64,000 nt of DNA from Burkholderiales bacterium (GTDB lineage: Bacteria; Pseudomonadota; Gammaproteobacteria; Burkholderiales; Burkholderiaceae). A program made the position numbers and the translations under genes. Shown here one piece after another: positions 1 to 14,497 of this stretch (positions within the stretch are counted from its first letter, which is position 1; each line of letters begins with the position of its first letter). The notes beneath the pieces are model-generated. The model was not told where the DNA came from, did not search any database, and was given only the letters and a program-made list of their open reading frames with translations. The stretch lies in NCBI GenBank assembly GCA_026225235.1, contig JAMFSK010000137.1:62001-126000 (forward strand). Direction: 5' to 3'.

Positions 1-722
1 TAACCTGCGTAAAACTTGACCGGACCCAGCGTATACGTACCGCCGCCCATCAACATGCGCGAATGAGCGTACACGTCGTCGAACGTGCCGTTCGAGCCAC
101 GCAGTTCGTCATAGATCACGCGCAGTTCCATGCCGCCCAGATCGTAGACGGCTTCGATACCGTCGCCGCGACCTTGACCGCCCGGCGCTGCTGCGCTGTT
201 CCAGTTCGTGTTGTTCGTCAGGTCATATTGACCCTTGATGACCAAGCCCGCGAAGGTCGGCGTCGTGTATTCGAAGCCGTTCGTCGAGGTCGGCCAGTTG
301 CGGCCGTGGACCAGCGTCGAGATTGCGTAACGCTGCATGACCTGCGGGTCGAGACCCCAGCTGTCTTGCGACAGTTCGCCAGCGCCGAGGTTACCCAACT
401 TGAACGTACCGTATGCGGCGTTCGTGACACCCACCGTGGCATGGCGACCGAACAGCGAGCCGGCCGATTGACCGTTCTGCGTGTTCAGCTGACCTTCCAA
501 CTGGAAGATCACGGCCGAACCGCCGCCGATGTCTTCCGAACCTTGCAGACCGAACCAGGAGCAACCCCAATCGCCGCTTTCAGCACTGATCTTGTGGCCT
601 TGCGGGAGGCCCGTTTCATACTGGATGCCGTTATCAATACGGCCATACAGCGTCACGCTACTTTGCGCTTGAGCGGCGGCCGCGATCGCCAGCAGCGACA
701 TGGACACAACAACCTTTTTCAT
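1..722 (-). CDS. General trimeric porin, N-terminal part (gene continues beyond window start)
   Basis: This encodes an outer-membrane beta-barrel porin for passive uptake of small hydrophilic solutes. The ATG at 720-722 is preceded by GAGGAG. About 240 residues are visible: a 19-residue signal peptide ending in AQA, then QSSVTLYGRIDNGIQYET, the classic first strand of Burkholderiales general porins (OmpC-like/Porin_4 family), followed by further barrel strands such as YGTFKLGN and VYDLGGMELRVIYDE. Family members are usually about 350-390 residues, so roughly the last third lies outside the window. Which porin it is cannot be told from this part. The long upstream region suggests it is a single gene with its own promoter. 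Confidence 0.9.
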   Translation of the reverse strand, partial: MKKVVVSMSLLAIAAAAQAQSSVTLYGRIDNGIQYETGLPQGHKISAESGDWGCSWFGLQGSEDIGGGSAVIFQLEGQLNTQNGQSAGSLFGRHATVGVTNAAYGTFKLGNLGAGELSQDSWGLDPQVMQRYAISTLVHGRNWPTSTNGFEYTTPTFAGLVIKGQYDLTNNTNWNSAAAPGGQGRGDGIEAVYDLGGMELRVIYDELRGSNGTFDDVYAHSRMLMGGGTYTLGPVKFYAG

Positions 723-827
723 TACGTCTCCTCGGTGAATTAAAACGCGGGTAGCGCCCCGAACGTTGGCTACTTCGAGCCTTCGCGAATCCGTCGATGC
801 GAGATGACTCACTCACATTTCGGCGCA

Positions 828-833
828 ATTATA
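828..833 (-). promoter_or_regulatory. Probable -10 element of the porin promoter
   Basis: On the minus strand these six bases read TATAAT, a perfect -10 hexamer, about 100 nt upstream of the porin start. No good -35 hexamer is visible at the usual distance, so an activator may be needed. The assignment rests on the hexamer alone. Confidence 0.45.
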
Positions 834-957
834 GGTTTATGGTTTTTGTCCCGACCGACCCAAATTGGCCTAGGGAAAACGAGATGGGGTACCCCGCTTG
901 CGGAGACGGCAAGGTTGATGTAACGCACCTTTATGGTCACATCGATCTGACCATTTT

Positions 958-1080
958 TTGCCACGACACTTAAAAAACAATGACTTACAGCACGCTTAAA
1001 ATAAGCGCCGCGATTATAAGCAGGTGATCCTAGTTTACATTTGGCCTAAACGCATAATTGCCACGACAGTCATAAACTAG
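958..1080. repeat. Paired repeats in the porin/bcs intergenic region
   Basis: The 390 bases between the porin start and the small ORF are AT-richer than the surroundings and hold no long gene. TTGCCACGACA occurs at 958-968 and again at 1058-1068, exactly 100 nt apart. CTAGTTTA at 1030-1037 and TAAACTAG at 1073-1080 form an inverted pair. TTGGCCTA also occurs twice (865-872 and 1041-1048). These look like regulator sites flanking a promoter, but no binding protein can be named. Confidence 0.4.
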
Positions 1081-1086
1081 TTATCT
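1058..1086 (+). promoter_or_regulatory. Putative sigma-70 promoter of the small ORF
   Basis: TTGCCA (1058-1063), a 17-nt spacer and TTATCT (1081-1086) make a good vegetative promoter pointing at the small ORF that starts at 1113. The second copy of the 11-bp direct repeat overlaps its -35 element and the inverted repeat lies in the spacer, so regulation is plausible. Confidence 0.4.
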
Positions 1087-1112
1087 TTTTTTGTGGAGGT
1101 AAATCGCGTTGT

Positions 1113-1259
1113 ATGAATGCGACGAGGGCAATCCCCGGTCGAATGCGGGTTAATCAGGAGATTTCATGGTTAACCCGGGTCGAAGAGGGAGAAATACCCG
1201 GTGCGATGAAGCGTGCAAAGCGACTCTGGCTTCGCACTCATTGCCCAGTTGAACACTGA
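1113..1259 (+). CDS. Candidate small protein, 48 aa, unknown
   Basis: The ORF has GGAGGT at 1095-1100, a somewhat long 12-nt gap, and ATG. The product is basic near its C-terminus (MKRAKRLWLRTHC) with an acidic patch (RVEEGEIPG) and a Cys near the end. It has no signal peptide or membrane segment. A promoter-like pair lies just upstream, and the ORF ends eight bases before the convergent outer-membrane gene. A second short ORF in another frame (1166-1252, 28 aa) has a better ribosome site (AGGAG, 5-nt gap) placed in the loop of an 8-bp hairpin (CGGGTTAA 1146-1153 with TTAACCCG 1170-1177). Either frame, neither, or a regulatory RNA could be the real product. I do not recognise the protein. Confidence 0.35.
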   Translation: MNATRAIPGRMRVNQEISWLTRVEEGEIPGAMKRAKRLWLRTHCPVEH

Positions 1260-1267
1260 GCGGAAGG

Positions 1268-1789
1268 CTAGTTGAATTGATAGCGCAGCATGAAGCCGAT
1301 GGTCGCCGGCAACTGATCGGCTGGGATAGGAGGAATAAGGATCAGGTTGAGCCCGAACTTGCCGACGTGGGTCATGATGATCGGCGCGATCACAGGGCCC
1401 ACTGAGTGATGACCGCCAATGCCCCAGACGCCATAGTTATAGCCGGAGATCAGGCCCGCCATGACCGCAATCCGGACGTAAGACCAAGTCACGAGATCGG
1501 GGGACCAGAGGCCACCGCCATAAAAAGATGGCTTGTCGAGCGAGTTGCGAAAACCACCCGCTGTGACGGCCCAGTTCTGGTTAACCCAGCATTCGGCGCC
1601 GAGACCGGGGTTGAAGTCATTGAAGTCTTTCTTCGGGTTGATGTGCTGGGAGGCCACCATGCCATCGAGCCAAAGGCCTCCACCGCACCAGTCCGTTGCG
1701 TGAGCACTTCCAGCCGCGAACAGCGGCAACAACAGGCAGACCTTGAGCAGCATCGCCCGCAGGGCGCGGGGCATCATCATCAAACGCAC
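1268..1789 (-). CDS. Small putative outer-membrane beta-barrel protein at the end of the cellulose operon
   Basis: This is a 173-residue protein with an N-terminal signal peptide (hydrophobic stretch MLLKVCLLLPLFAAGSAHA) followed by alternating aromatic strands such as NQNWAVTAGGFRNS and a terminal strand ending LRYQF-N. This is the pattern of a small outer-membrane barrel, loosely like PagP or lipid A-modifying barrels, though no catalytic signature is recognised. I prefer the GTG start at 1787-1789 because GAGGA lies six bases upstream. An ATG further upstream would overlap the TPR gene without a ribosome site. It lies 29 nt downstream of the TPR gene on the same strand, so it is probably co-transcribed with bcs and may act at the outer membrane. 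Confidence 0.6.
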   Translation of the reverse strand: MRLMMMPRALRAMLLKVCLLLPLFAAGSAHATDWCGGGLWLDGMVASQHINPKKDFNDFNPGLGAECWVNQNWAVTAGGFRNSLDKPSFYGGGLWSPDLVTWSYVRIAVMAGLISGYNYGVWGIGGHHSVGPVIAPIIMTHVGKFGLNLILIPPIPADQLPATIGFMLRYQFN

Positions 1790-1818
1790 AATCAGTCCTC
1801 GTATTGTTCTTGTCGAGA

Positions 1819-2525
1819 CTACCAAGGTTGCACGACGGATGTGACGCCAATCTGCGCGCCACCGGTTTCACCTTCTCCCTGCCTGCCCTGACTGCGCGTG
1901 CCTGCGTCGCGCCGTTTATCAGGTGTGCCGCTGAGTCCACTGCCGACATCACTCCCCTCACCGCGCCCGGGACTCCCGCCGCCAACGGTGTTCTCGTTGC
2001 CCCCATCGGTACTGATCGGCGTTCGGCGTCGATTCCATTCGCTGAGGATGCGCAGGTTCGCACGAATATCGTCCCGACCGGGCGCGAGTGTCACCGCACG
2101 TCTCAGGAGTTCAAGCGCTCCGCCGATATCGCCCAGCATGGCGCGTGCCGTGGCGAGATTATTCAGCAAAGCGGGATCGTCGGGAGCCTGCCTGAGCGCC
2201 GCGGTAAATTGCCGTGCCGCGCCTGCCGAGTCGCCCGCGGCGAGGGCGGTGCGGCCCGCGTCGGTGAGCTGCCCGACTGAAGACTGGCTAGTGCTGTCGG
2301 CGTCGCCGTCTTGCGAGCCATCCGCCCAGTCGACGCGTACCCACCCCGTGTGAGCCCGATTGGCTTGCTTTGCAGGATTAAATACGCCCAGGCGCAGCAT
2401 TTGGATGCTCTCACCCGAGGCGTTCGGCAGGGTCGAACCTATGAGCGCGTCGTAGGCGGGCGTGATCTGCGCGGCGGCGAACTGTCCGATGAAGATCGCC
2501 GCCACCGCCACACGGGGGATCGCAT

Positions 2526-2529
<4 letters not shown>
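1819..2529 (-). CDS. TPR-repeat exported protein following bcsC
   Basis: The protein has 236 residues. The most likely start is a TTG at 2527-2529 whose last two bases overlap the bcsC stop (TTGA arrangement), giving a short signal-like N-terminus (NAIPRVAVAAIFIGQFAAAQ). Residues about 90-165 form two TPR units (GRTALAAGDSAGAARQFTAAL... and NNLATARAMLGDIGGALELL). The C-terminal 60 residues are Gly/Ser/Arg-rich and disordered. The tight overlap implies translational coupling to bcsC. The likely role is periplasmic protein-protein contact within the cellulose secretion apparatus, which is inferred from position only. An upstream ATG exists but lies deep inside bcsC and would lack a leader. Confidence 0.6.
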
Positions 2530-7642
<5,113 letters not shown>

Positions 7643-7667
<25 letters not shown>

Positions 7668-8842
7668 GCTCCCTCCCAGCGCGGCTCGAGCCGCCCACGT
7701 GTGTCGAAACGGTAGCGCGCCTCGGCCGCGCCGGTGCCGAACAGCGCAAGGGCGCGGTCGTAATAGCGGGCCTGGGCGAAATCGCCGGCAAGGTGATTCT
7801 GTGCAAGCCCCACGGCCTGCGGATCGTTCAATGCGCGCAGATACGGCAACAGCGCCCCCCAGTATCCGACCGGTGCATTGCCCTGAGCAGCGCTCGTGAC
7901 GGTGGCAACGCGTTCGGGCGGCGCGCCGTTCGCGTCGATGACCGAGCGCATGCCGCCGAGGGTGCCGAGCAGACGCGCGGCAAGCGGGTCAGCGGACGGG
8001 AGCAGCGCGGCCCAAAGGTAGACGCGGATCGCGTCGTAACTGCCGACATCGCCCTTGACCGGATCGACGACAAAACCCTGACCAACATGAAAGCCCACCC
8101 AGTCCGGTACGAAACCATGCGGCGAGACGATCCGGATCATCTCCACCGTGCTGGCCGCCATCGCACTCCACGGCCCCTGCGGGTCTTCCTGGGCGAGCCG
8201 TCGCAGCACGAACACCGGCGTATAGCTGGGATTGAGCCGCGCAAGCCCGTTCTGGAAAAAGCCGTGTGAAGCCGGCAGCAGCACCGGCCCCAGACCCGGG
8301 AGGTCGGCGGTCTCATTCGCACGGATCTGGCTCAGCAACGCGCGCGCGGTCTGCGTATAGCGCGCCTCTTGCCAGAGGCGCCCCGCTTCGAAAAGATCGT
8401 AGGCGATCCATAGATCGGAATCGGAAGCCGAATTCGGATCGAGAATGCCAAAGCTGCCGTCCTCACGCCGCCCCCATTGCCATGCCGGCAGACGCGCCTC
8501 GTCGGGGCCGAAGCGGCCGCCCGAGAGGTTCGCACGCGTCCACTGCAAAGCCCGGTCGAAGCTCGGACGATCGTTTGCGACCAGTGCAAAGAACATCGCA
8601 TAGGACTGCCCTTCCGACGTGGTCTGCAGTTGCGGGGTACTGGCATCGACCGCATGACCGTCGGGCTGGACCACCCGCGCGAGCCACGCTTCATATTGTG
8701 GCCACGAGCAAGCCGCCTCTGCCTCGGCTGTGGCAACTGCAGCTGCCGCATGGCCGGCGCCGCACGCCAGCATCATGAGCGTGGCTCCGCGCGCGACCGA
8801 GCGGCGCGCGCGTCTAAACGGCACCGGGCGGGGCCGCCTCAT
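7643..8842 (-). CDS. bcsZ: BcsZ periplasmic endo-1,4-beta-glucanase (GH8)
   Basis: This is a family 8 cellulase that trims nascent cellulose in the periplasm and is needed for proper export. The start is the ATG overlapping the bcsB stop (ATGA), giving 399 residues with an Arg-rich N-terminus and a signal peptide ending near residue 45. Residue E77 in TSEGQSYAMF matches the general acid (E55 of E. coli BcsZ), and D270 in SYDAIRVYLW matches the general base (D243). The LPAWQWG, NSASDSDLW and NPSY blocks are also conserved. The C-terminus overlaps the bcsC start by 25 bases. The catalytic residue assignments come from alignment by eye with the E. coli enzyme. Confidence 0.95.
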
Positions 8843-11403
8843 TCGCCATCCCTCAAGCGGCGCGCCGCGATCCGCTTCAGACCCCGATACATCAGCGCGG
8901 CGATCAGGAAGGCGGCCAGCGCCCCACAGATCACGAGCATCCACGGATGCTCCGACAAGGCCCAGCGCAGATACTGTATCGGCGGCAGGCTGCCGACGTA
9001 ATAAGTCGTGCCGTTCGAGATCGGCGTGATCGTCTTGCCGCGGATCACATCGAGGCCGCCCTGAACCTGGCTCACGAGTTCCGGGTCCATCAAGGCGCGT
9101 TCGATGTCGTAAGCACGGTTCGCATCCGAGGCGACAATCGCGACCACGCTGCGACCCGACCGGAGCGGCGATTCGAAGCCCATCATGAGCGCGCCGGAAT
9201 TGTCGTTAGTGATCGAGATGTCACCGCGCTTGGGCGTGTGGTCCTGCTGGTTCGCTGCGCCATGCCACCAGTCGACCAGCTTGAGTGCGATATCCGAAAC
9301 CGGGAAGGTACTCGCGCCATCCGCGTGCGAATACGGCATGGCCTTGGCCCAGCTTTGATAAAGCGGCTGGTTGTCGAGTGCGCCGAGCACGATCAGGTCT
9401 TTGTCGGCGAGCTTGTCGACATTGGTGGGGCTGCCCACGGTCACGCCGCTGACCGGATAGCCGGTCGATTCGCCCATGCGTCCCATCAAGGCGAAGTACA
9501 TCGCATAGTCGACCGAGCTCGGCCGCTCCGGCAAGATTACCGCCGTGTCCGACAAGTCAGCGAGGCGCGTGAACGGAAAGCCGCTGGTCGAGAACGCGGC
9601 GAGATCAGGCAGCGCCATATAGTGCGGATACGACGAAAGGTCGATCGTCGAGGCCGGATCGATCGCGCCCTGCACATTGTCGACGAAGCTGCCCGAGCAC
9701 TCGCCCGTCTTCGGAATCTCATAGTAGAAGTGAAAGCGTAACTGTGCCTCTGACGCTAACAGACGCGCCGGCACATACACCGTGCGACGCGATGTGGTCG
9801 AGGGATCGGGCAGGAACCGGCTAAACCACCGACTCATGTCGGAGACCACCGCCGATTGCGAGGGGATCCGGATCGCCTGGACGAACGCGTCGTTGACGCT
9901 GATATTGAGCGACGACTTGTCGGGCGTCGGCCGGGGTGTATAGCGATAACGCAGATCGATCGGCACGCCCCGGTTGTGCCAGCCAAACAGGTCGGGCGCC
10001 ACACGCACTGTCAGCCGCACGGCATCCGCGCCATACCCCGAGACGCTCAGGTCACGCTCGGGTGCAAGCTCACCGAAACGCACGAGGCGATCGCTCGGCA
10101 CCCAGTTCGGTGCGTCATAAGGCTGGCGCGGACGGATATCGTCGGCCTGCGTGATGACGGCCGACGGCCCGGATAACGCGGACTGCCCGATGCCCAGCAC
10201 CGTCGCAGCCAGCTTCAGCTCGGCATCGTCGCGGCCCAGCACGAGCAACAGCTTCCCGCGCGCATTGGCGGGACGATCGACGATCGCGAGCGTCGGACCG
10301 GTGATCGGCGGAATGTCGACGTTCTGCGGCTTCGCATTCTCGGTCGCGAAGACGACAGCGTTACCCGTCAGCGGGAGCTGATCGATAAAGGAAGGAAACA
10401 GGGCGCCCCGATACCGCGCAAGCGAGCCGAAATACGACGACACAATGCCCGCAGCTTCGAGCACTCCGGCATCGGGCAAGTTCGGCATCACGATCGGCAG
10501 CTCGAGCCTGCGCACATCGCGGCGATCGAAGAACGGCAGCGGGAGCAGGGAGAGGTCGGCGCGCGTCGGCAGCGACTCGAACGTGAGCTGCAGCGTGCTC
10601 TCGTTGCTCACAGTGGCCCACAGCGCACTGTTCGAAGGGTCTTCGCACTGTTTGGTGTAGTGACCGATCAACGCCACATTGACGTGATTGAACTCGGTCA
10701 GCAGACGCGGCTCGATGGGCACATCGCGCTGCAGGAGCATGCCGGCCTGTGCTTTGGGCAACGGCAGCGTTGCAGCAGTCTCGCCGTTGACGATGACCTT
10801 CAGGTGAGAGATATCCGGCAGCAGCGACGGCGAGTACGAATAGACGATGTGAAGATTCGCGGCCGTCACGACCTCATCGGCGCGCACGGCGAACGGCACG
10901 CCGTTCTGCCCTTCGACGCCACGTAATTGCAAGGGGTCGAGCGCGCCCAGATCCCGGAACGACAGCGTCGCGGTGCGGCCATTCGGGGTCACGCTGCTCT
11001 CGTCTCGCGTCGTCGGCACGTGGTCGTGCGAGGCGTTCGCAAGCGAAGCCGGCGCGGGTGTCGCAAACGTCGACTGCTGGCTGGAAAGGGGGTTGAGCGG
11101 CACCGCCTCACTGGGTGCCCCGACCGGCGGCGGCAACGGCGCCGTGCGCAGGTCGTCGACCCCGTAGACAGCGGGCGAACTGGCGGCTGCCGGCGTCGGT
11201 GTCGGTGTCGGCGCCGCCGCGAGCGCGGTCGAGACTGCGCCGAAAGCCGCAAGCAGGATCGCAAGGCCGCGCGCGATCGTCACAACCCGGTGCAGCGCGC
11301 CGGTCGTGCCTCTTCTCGGACATTCCCTTCGAATGCGTTCGCTGTGGCGCGTTCGCGCGTCTGCCTGCTCCGTCGCGAGCGCCGCCTTGCGCGTGATGCT
11401 CAT
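8839..11403 (-). CDS. bcsB: BcsB periplasmic cellulose synthase subunit
   Basis: BcsB is membrane-anchored, forms the inner-membrane complex with BcsA and guides the polymer into the periplasm. The protein has 854 residues. The start at the ATG one base after the bcsA stop gives an unusually long basic N-terminal region before a hydrophobic signal (about residues 40-63), then a Pro/Thr/Ala-rich spacer. The body shows repeated carbohydrate-binding and flavodoxin-like modules of the family, with markers such as LHIVYSYSPSLLPDISHLKVIVNGE, here split across two strands, and FYEIPKTGECSGSF. A single C-terminal transmembrane helix (about 820-841) followed by a basic tail fits the known BcsB anchor that contacts BcsA. 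Confidence 0.93.
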   Translation of the reverse strand: MSITRKAALATEQADARTRHSERIRRECPRRGTTGALHRVVTIARGLAILLAAFGAVSTALAAAPTPTPTPAAASSPAVYGVDDLRTAPLPPPVGAPSEAVPLNPLSSQQSTFATPAPASLANASHDHVPTTRDESSVTPNGRTATLSFRDLGALDPLQLRGVEGQNGVPFAVRADEVVTAANLHIVYSYSPSLLPDISHLKVIVNGETAATLPLPKAQAGMLLQRDVPIEPRLLTEFNHVNVALIGHYTKQCEDPSNSALWATVSNESTLQLTFESLPTRADLSLLPLPFFDRRDVRRLELPIVMPNLPDAGVLEAAGIVSSYFGSLARYRGALFPSFIDQLPLTGNAVVFATENAKPQNVDIPPITGPTLAIVDRPANARGKLLLVLGRDDAELKLAATVLGIGQSALSGPSAVITQADDIRPRQPYDAPNWVPSDRLVRFGELAPERDLSVSGYGADAVRLTVRVAPDLFGWHNRGVPIDLRYRYTPRPTPDKSSLNISVNDAFVQAIRIPSQSAVVSDMSRWFSRFLPDPSTTSRRTVYVPARLLASEAQLRFHFYYEIPKTGECSGSFVDNVQGAIDPASTIDLSSYPHYMALPDLAAFSTSGFPFTRLADLSDTAVILPERPSSVDYAMYFALMGRMGESTGYPVSGVTVGSPTNVDKLADKDLIVLGALDNQPLYQSWAKAMPYSHADGASTFPVSDIALKLVDWWHGAANQQDHTPKRGDISITNDNSGALMMGFESPLRSGRSVVAIVASDANRAYDIERALMDPELVSQVQGGLDVIRGKTITPISNGTTYYVGSLPPIQYLRWALSEHPWMLVICGALAAFLIAALMYRGLKRIAARRLRDGE

Positions 11404-11404
11404 A

Positions 11405-13654
11405 TCAGCTTCCGGTATCGAGTTTGGCTTTTTCAAGCTTCTTGGCACGGCGGGTGGCGAGTCGCCCCGCGTCTTGCCGGATATGGCCGAACAACTGAAA
11501 GATCCCGCGTACGCCCACGCGCAGCACATGGGAGAGACCGCGTAGCGGGGTGTCGGTTTTGCGTCCCTTCGACCAGTCGGTCCACGCATCCGCGCGTGAA
11601 AACGTGCTCTGCACGAAGTCGAGTTCCTGCTGAGGGGTCAGCGTCGTAAAGCGCACGCCGAGACGCGCCGCGGCGGAGAACACCACCACCGCCGGAAACA
11701 CGAACTCCTCACTGCCGCGAAACAGCGACACCTGCACTTCCTCGTTAAGTGGAATGGAGACGCCCTCCGGGATCTTGATCGCGACCCCGCCTTCGGAATA
11801 GTCGATCGTTTCGCAGGCCAGCGTGCGGCCGTTCGCAAACCGCAGCATCGCGCGAATCACCATCGTCACGCGATGGCTGTCACGAACCTGGCGGACTTCA
11901 CTCGCGGCTGCCACGCTCGCGCCGAGGATCGTCATGTTGTAGGCGGTCCAGGCTAGGTTCAGCAGCGTGGTGCCGAAGTCGCCGCGTGAAGTCACGAACA
12001 AGTGGGCGAAACCAATTCCGAAGCCGGCCAGGTTCAACAGCAGCAGGAACAGGTACGGCCGTGAGATACCCCAGTCGAAATAGCTCTCTTCGATCCGGCC
12101 GCCCTTCGCTGTCACGTTGAACTTGCCGAGCTTCGGGTTGATCAGCGCCATCAACGTCGGGGCGGTGATATAGGAGGCCAGCACCGACTCGTAGACTTCA
12201 GCCCAGAACGAATGCCGGAACTTGCTCTGCATGCGCGAGTTGGTCAGATTCGCATGGATGATGTGAGGCAGTGCATAGGCCGCAATCGCCCAGGCCGAGG
12301 CCTGGATCACATGGGCGCCAAAAAACAGGTAAGACAGCGGTGCCGTGAGGAACACCAGCCGAGGCACCCCATAGAAAAAGTGCAGCATCGCGTTGAGGTA
12401 GCACAGTCGCTGGCCGAGATTGAGGCCCTTGCCGGTCATCGGATTGTCGATCCGGAAGATTTGCGTCATGCCGCGCGCCCAGCGAATGCGTTGGCCGATG
12501 TGACCGGATAGGCTTTCGGTCGCGAGCCCTGCCGCCTGGGGGATCGCGAGATAGGCGGTCGAATAGCCGCGCCGGTGCAACTTGAGCGCGGTATGCGCAT
12601 CTTCGGTCACTGTCTCGACCGCAATCCCACCGACTTCGAGCACGGGCCCGCGGCGCAACACTGCGCACGAGCCACAGAAGAACGTGGCATTCCAGAGGTC
12701 ATTTCCGTCCTGTACCAGCCCGTAGAACAGTTCGCCTTCATTGGGCACCTTGCGGAAGGTGCCAAGGTTCTTCTCGAACGGGTCGGCCGAGAAAAAGTGG
12801 TGAGGCATCTGCATCATCGCCAGCTTCTTGTCGCGCAGGAACCAGCCAAGCGAAATCTGCAGGAAGGAACGGGTCGGGATATGGTCGCAGTCGAAGATCG
12901 CGAGGTACTCGCCATCGGTAATCTTCAGCGCTTCATTGATGTTGCCGGCTTTGGCGTGTCGGTTATGGCTGCGGATCGTCCAGGTCACGCCGACCTGCTC
13001 GCAGAAGTGTTTGAACTCGGGGCGGCGGCCGTCGTCGAGCACATGAATGCGCAGCTTGTCAGCCGGATAGTCGAGCGCCAGGGCGGCATAGACCGTTGGC
13101 TTCACGACGGCGAGCGGTTCGTTATAGGTCGGGATAAAGACATCGACCGTCGGCCACGCGGAGCGGTCGCTCGGCAAGGGCACCGGTTTGCGCTTGAGCG
13201 GCCAGGCCGTCTGGAAGTAGCCCAGCATCAGCACGACCGTCGTGTAGACCTCGGCGCTAACGAGAATCAGGCCCCAGAACGCATCGAAGGGGCGGTCCCA
13301 CCACGTCGTTTCGGTAAGCCGCCAGAACATGTAGCGGCTCGATACGATCAGCGACAGCACCATCATCACGAGCGTTGCGATATGGCCGCGCTGGCGCCGC
13401 ATATACAACGCGAGCAGCACGAAGGACAGCGCAAGACCGACCTGCGAAGGAAACTCGAGCGGCGTCACGATCACGAAGTAACAGAGCACGCCGGCCACGA
13501 TGATCGCCAGCCAGCGCAAGGGCCATGCACTCCACATTGCCGCGTTGCTCAGCCGCGTGAGCACCTGATCGGAGGCGCTACGTTGCGCGCGTGGGTCGAG
13601 ATCGCCTGAATCAACGGCGGCAGGTCGCGGCGGGTCCAGCGGAGCTTCGCTCAT
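11405..13654 (-). CDS. bcsA: BcsA catalytic subunit of cellulose synthase, c-di-GMP responsive
   Basis: BcsA is an inner-membrane processive GT2 glycosyltransferase that polymerises UDP-glucose into beta-1,4-glucan and threads it through its own channel. The protein has 749 residues. N-terminal membrane helices occupy about 45-150. The GT2 motifs are DDG at 207-209, DCD at 255-257, FFCGS at 325-329, TED at 350-352 and QRIRW at 388-392. More membrane helices lie between about 415 and 580. The PilZ domain has the c-di-GMP motif RDSHR at 591-595 and D618-x-S-x-x-G623, so allosteric activation by c-di-GMP is expected. The start is 36 nt after bcsQ. All catalytic residues are present. Confidence 0.97.
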   Translation of the reverse strand: MSEAPLDPPRPAAVDSGDLDPRAQRSASDQVLTRLSNAAMWSAWPLRWLAIIVAGVLCYFVIVTPLEFPSQVGLALSFVLLALYMRRQRGHIATLVMMVLSLIVSSRYMFWRLTETTWWDRPFDAFWGLILVSAEVYTTVVLMLGYFQTAWPLKRKPVPLPSDRSAWPTVDVFIPTYNEPLAVVKPTVYAALALDYPADKLRIHVLDDGRRPEFKHFCEQVGVTWTIRSHNRHAKAGNINEALKITDGEYLAIFDCDHIPTRSFLQISLGWFLRDKKLAMMQMPHHFFSADPFEKNLGTFRKVPNEGELFYGLVQDGNDLWNATFFCGSCAVLRRGPVLEVGGIAVETVTEDAHTALKLHRRGYSTAYLAIPQAAGLATESLSGHIGQRIRWARGMTQIFRIDNPMTGKGLNLGQRLCYLNAMLHFFYGVPRLVFLTAPLSYLFFGAHVIQASAWAIAAYALPHIIHANLTNSRMQSKFRHSFWAEVYESVLASYITAPTLMALINPKLGKFNVTAKGGRIEESYFDWGISRPYLFLLLLNLAGFGIGFAHLFVTSRGDFGTTLLNLAWTAYNMTILGASVAAASEVRQVRDSHRVTMVIRAMLRFANGRTLACETIDYSEGGVAIKIPEGVSIPLNEEVQVSLFRGSEEFVFPAVVVFSAAARLGVRFTTLTPQQELDFVQSTFSRADAWTDWSKGRKTDTPLRGLSHVLRVGVRGIFQLFGHIRQDAGRLATRRAKKLEKAKLDTGS

Positions 13655-13690
13655 TCGGCCATCCTCGTATTCTTGTCGTCAGGCACGCCC

Positions 13691-14497
13691 TCAGGCACGG
13701 CTCGCGACCGGCGGGGCCGGTGCTACGCTGCGCAAACCGTCGTGATACATCTGCATGACCCACTGCGCACATTCGGTGAGGTCATGCGTGGCCTGGCAGT
13801 GCGGGTCGTAATGATTGGCGGTGGTGTCGTAGGCGAGCGCCTCGCTGACGCCCTGGTCGAGGTGGATCATGCCCGGGAAGATCCGCTCGCCGAGCGACTC
13901 GCGCAGCACGCGCACCACATCCTTGGTCAACTGGCGACCCTGGTCGACCTGGTTCATGACGTAGCCGACACCACGGAAGGCAGGGCGCGGCGCCGCATAA
14001 GTCGCGATGAGGCGGTCCATCATCGGGATCACCGCATACGAGGCCGCATCGGCGAGCACCACGTTCAAGGCGAAGTCGCAGACCTTGAGCACAGCTTTCA
14101 GATAGATCGTCGGTCCTGGCGGCGTATCGATCACGAGCAGGTCGTCTTCACCCATGCGCAGATCGGCGAGGCCATCGTGAAGCCACGCCGCATCGTGCTC
14201 GACGATATGCTCGAAGGTCTCGCGATCGTCCTCATTGACCGCGCCGTAAGGCAACACCCCCACGCCGCCCGTGCCATCAACGAGCGAGGTGAGCCAGCGT
14301 GCGTCGCTGAGTGTCGCGCGCGAGACGCCGTCGATCATGTCGAGGGGAATGCCGAAGTGCAGGCGCAACGCGTTCTGTGGATCGAGGTCGAGCACGATCA
14401 CACGGTGGCCTTGTTGCGCGAGGAGGGAGGCAAGATTGGCAGCCAGCGTGGTCTTACCGACGCCACCCTTGGCCGAGACTACGGCGATCGTTTTCAT
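13691..14497 (-). CDS. bcsQ: BcsQ (YhjQ) MinD/ParA-like ATPase
   Basis: BcsQ is a ParA/MinD-type ATPase thought to help localise and assemble the cellulose synthase complex at the inner face of the membrane. The protein has 268 residues, with a deviant Walker A motif KGGVGKTT at residues 10-17, switch I-like DLDPQN and Walker B region LLVIDTPPG. This matches the BcsQ family in length and sequence. Its start shares one base with the bcsP stop (TGATG), so translation is probably coupled. A general ParA role is unlikely given its position between bcsP and bcsA. Confidence 0.93.
   Translation of the reverse strand: MKTIAVVSAKGGVGKTTLAANLASLLAQQGHRVIVLDLDPQNALRLHFGIPLDMIDGVSRATLSDARWLTSLVDGTGGVGVLPYGAVNEDDRETFEHIVEHDAAWLHDGLADLRMGEDDLLVIDTPPGPTIYLKAVLKVCDFALNVVLADAASYAVIPMMDRLIATYAAPRPAFRGVGYVMNQVDQGRQLTKDVVRVLRESLGERIFPGMIHLDQGVSEALAYDTTANHYDPHCQATHDLTECAQWVMQMYHDGLRSVAPAPPVASRA

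Noticed and set aside
1804-2280. Plus-strand frame opposite the TPR gene
   Set aside because: No homology pattern; the minus-strand TPR frame is clearly coding.
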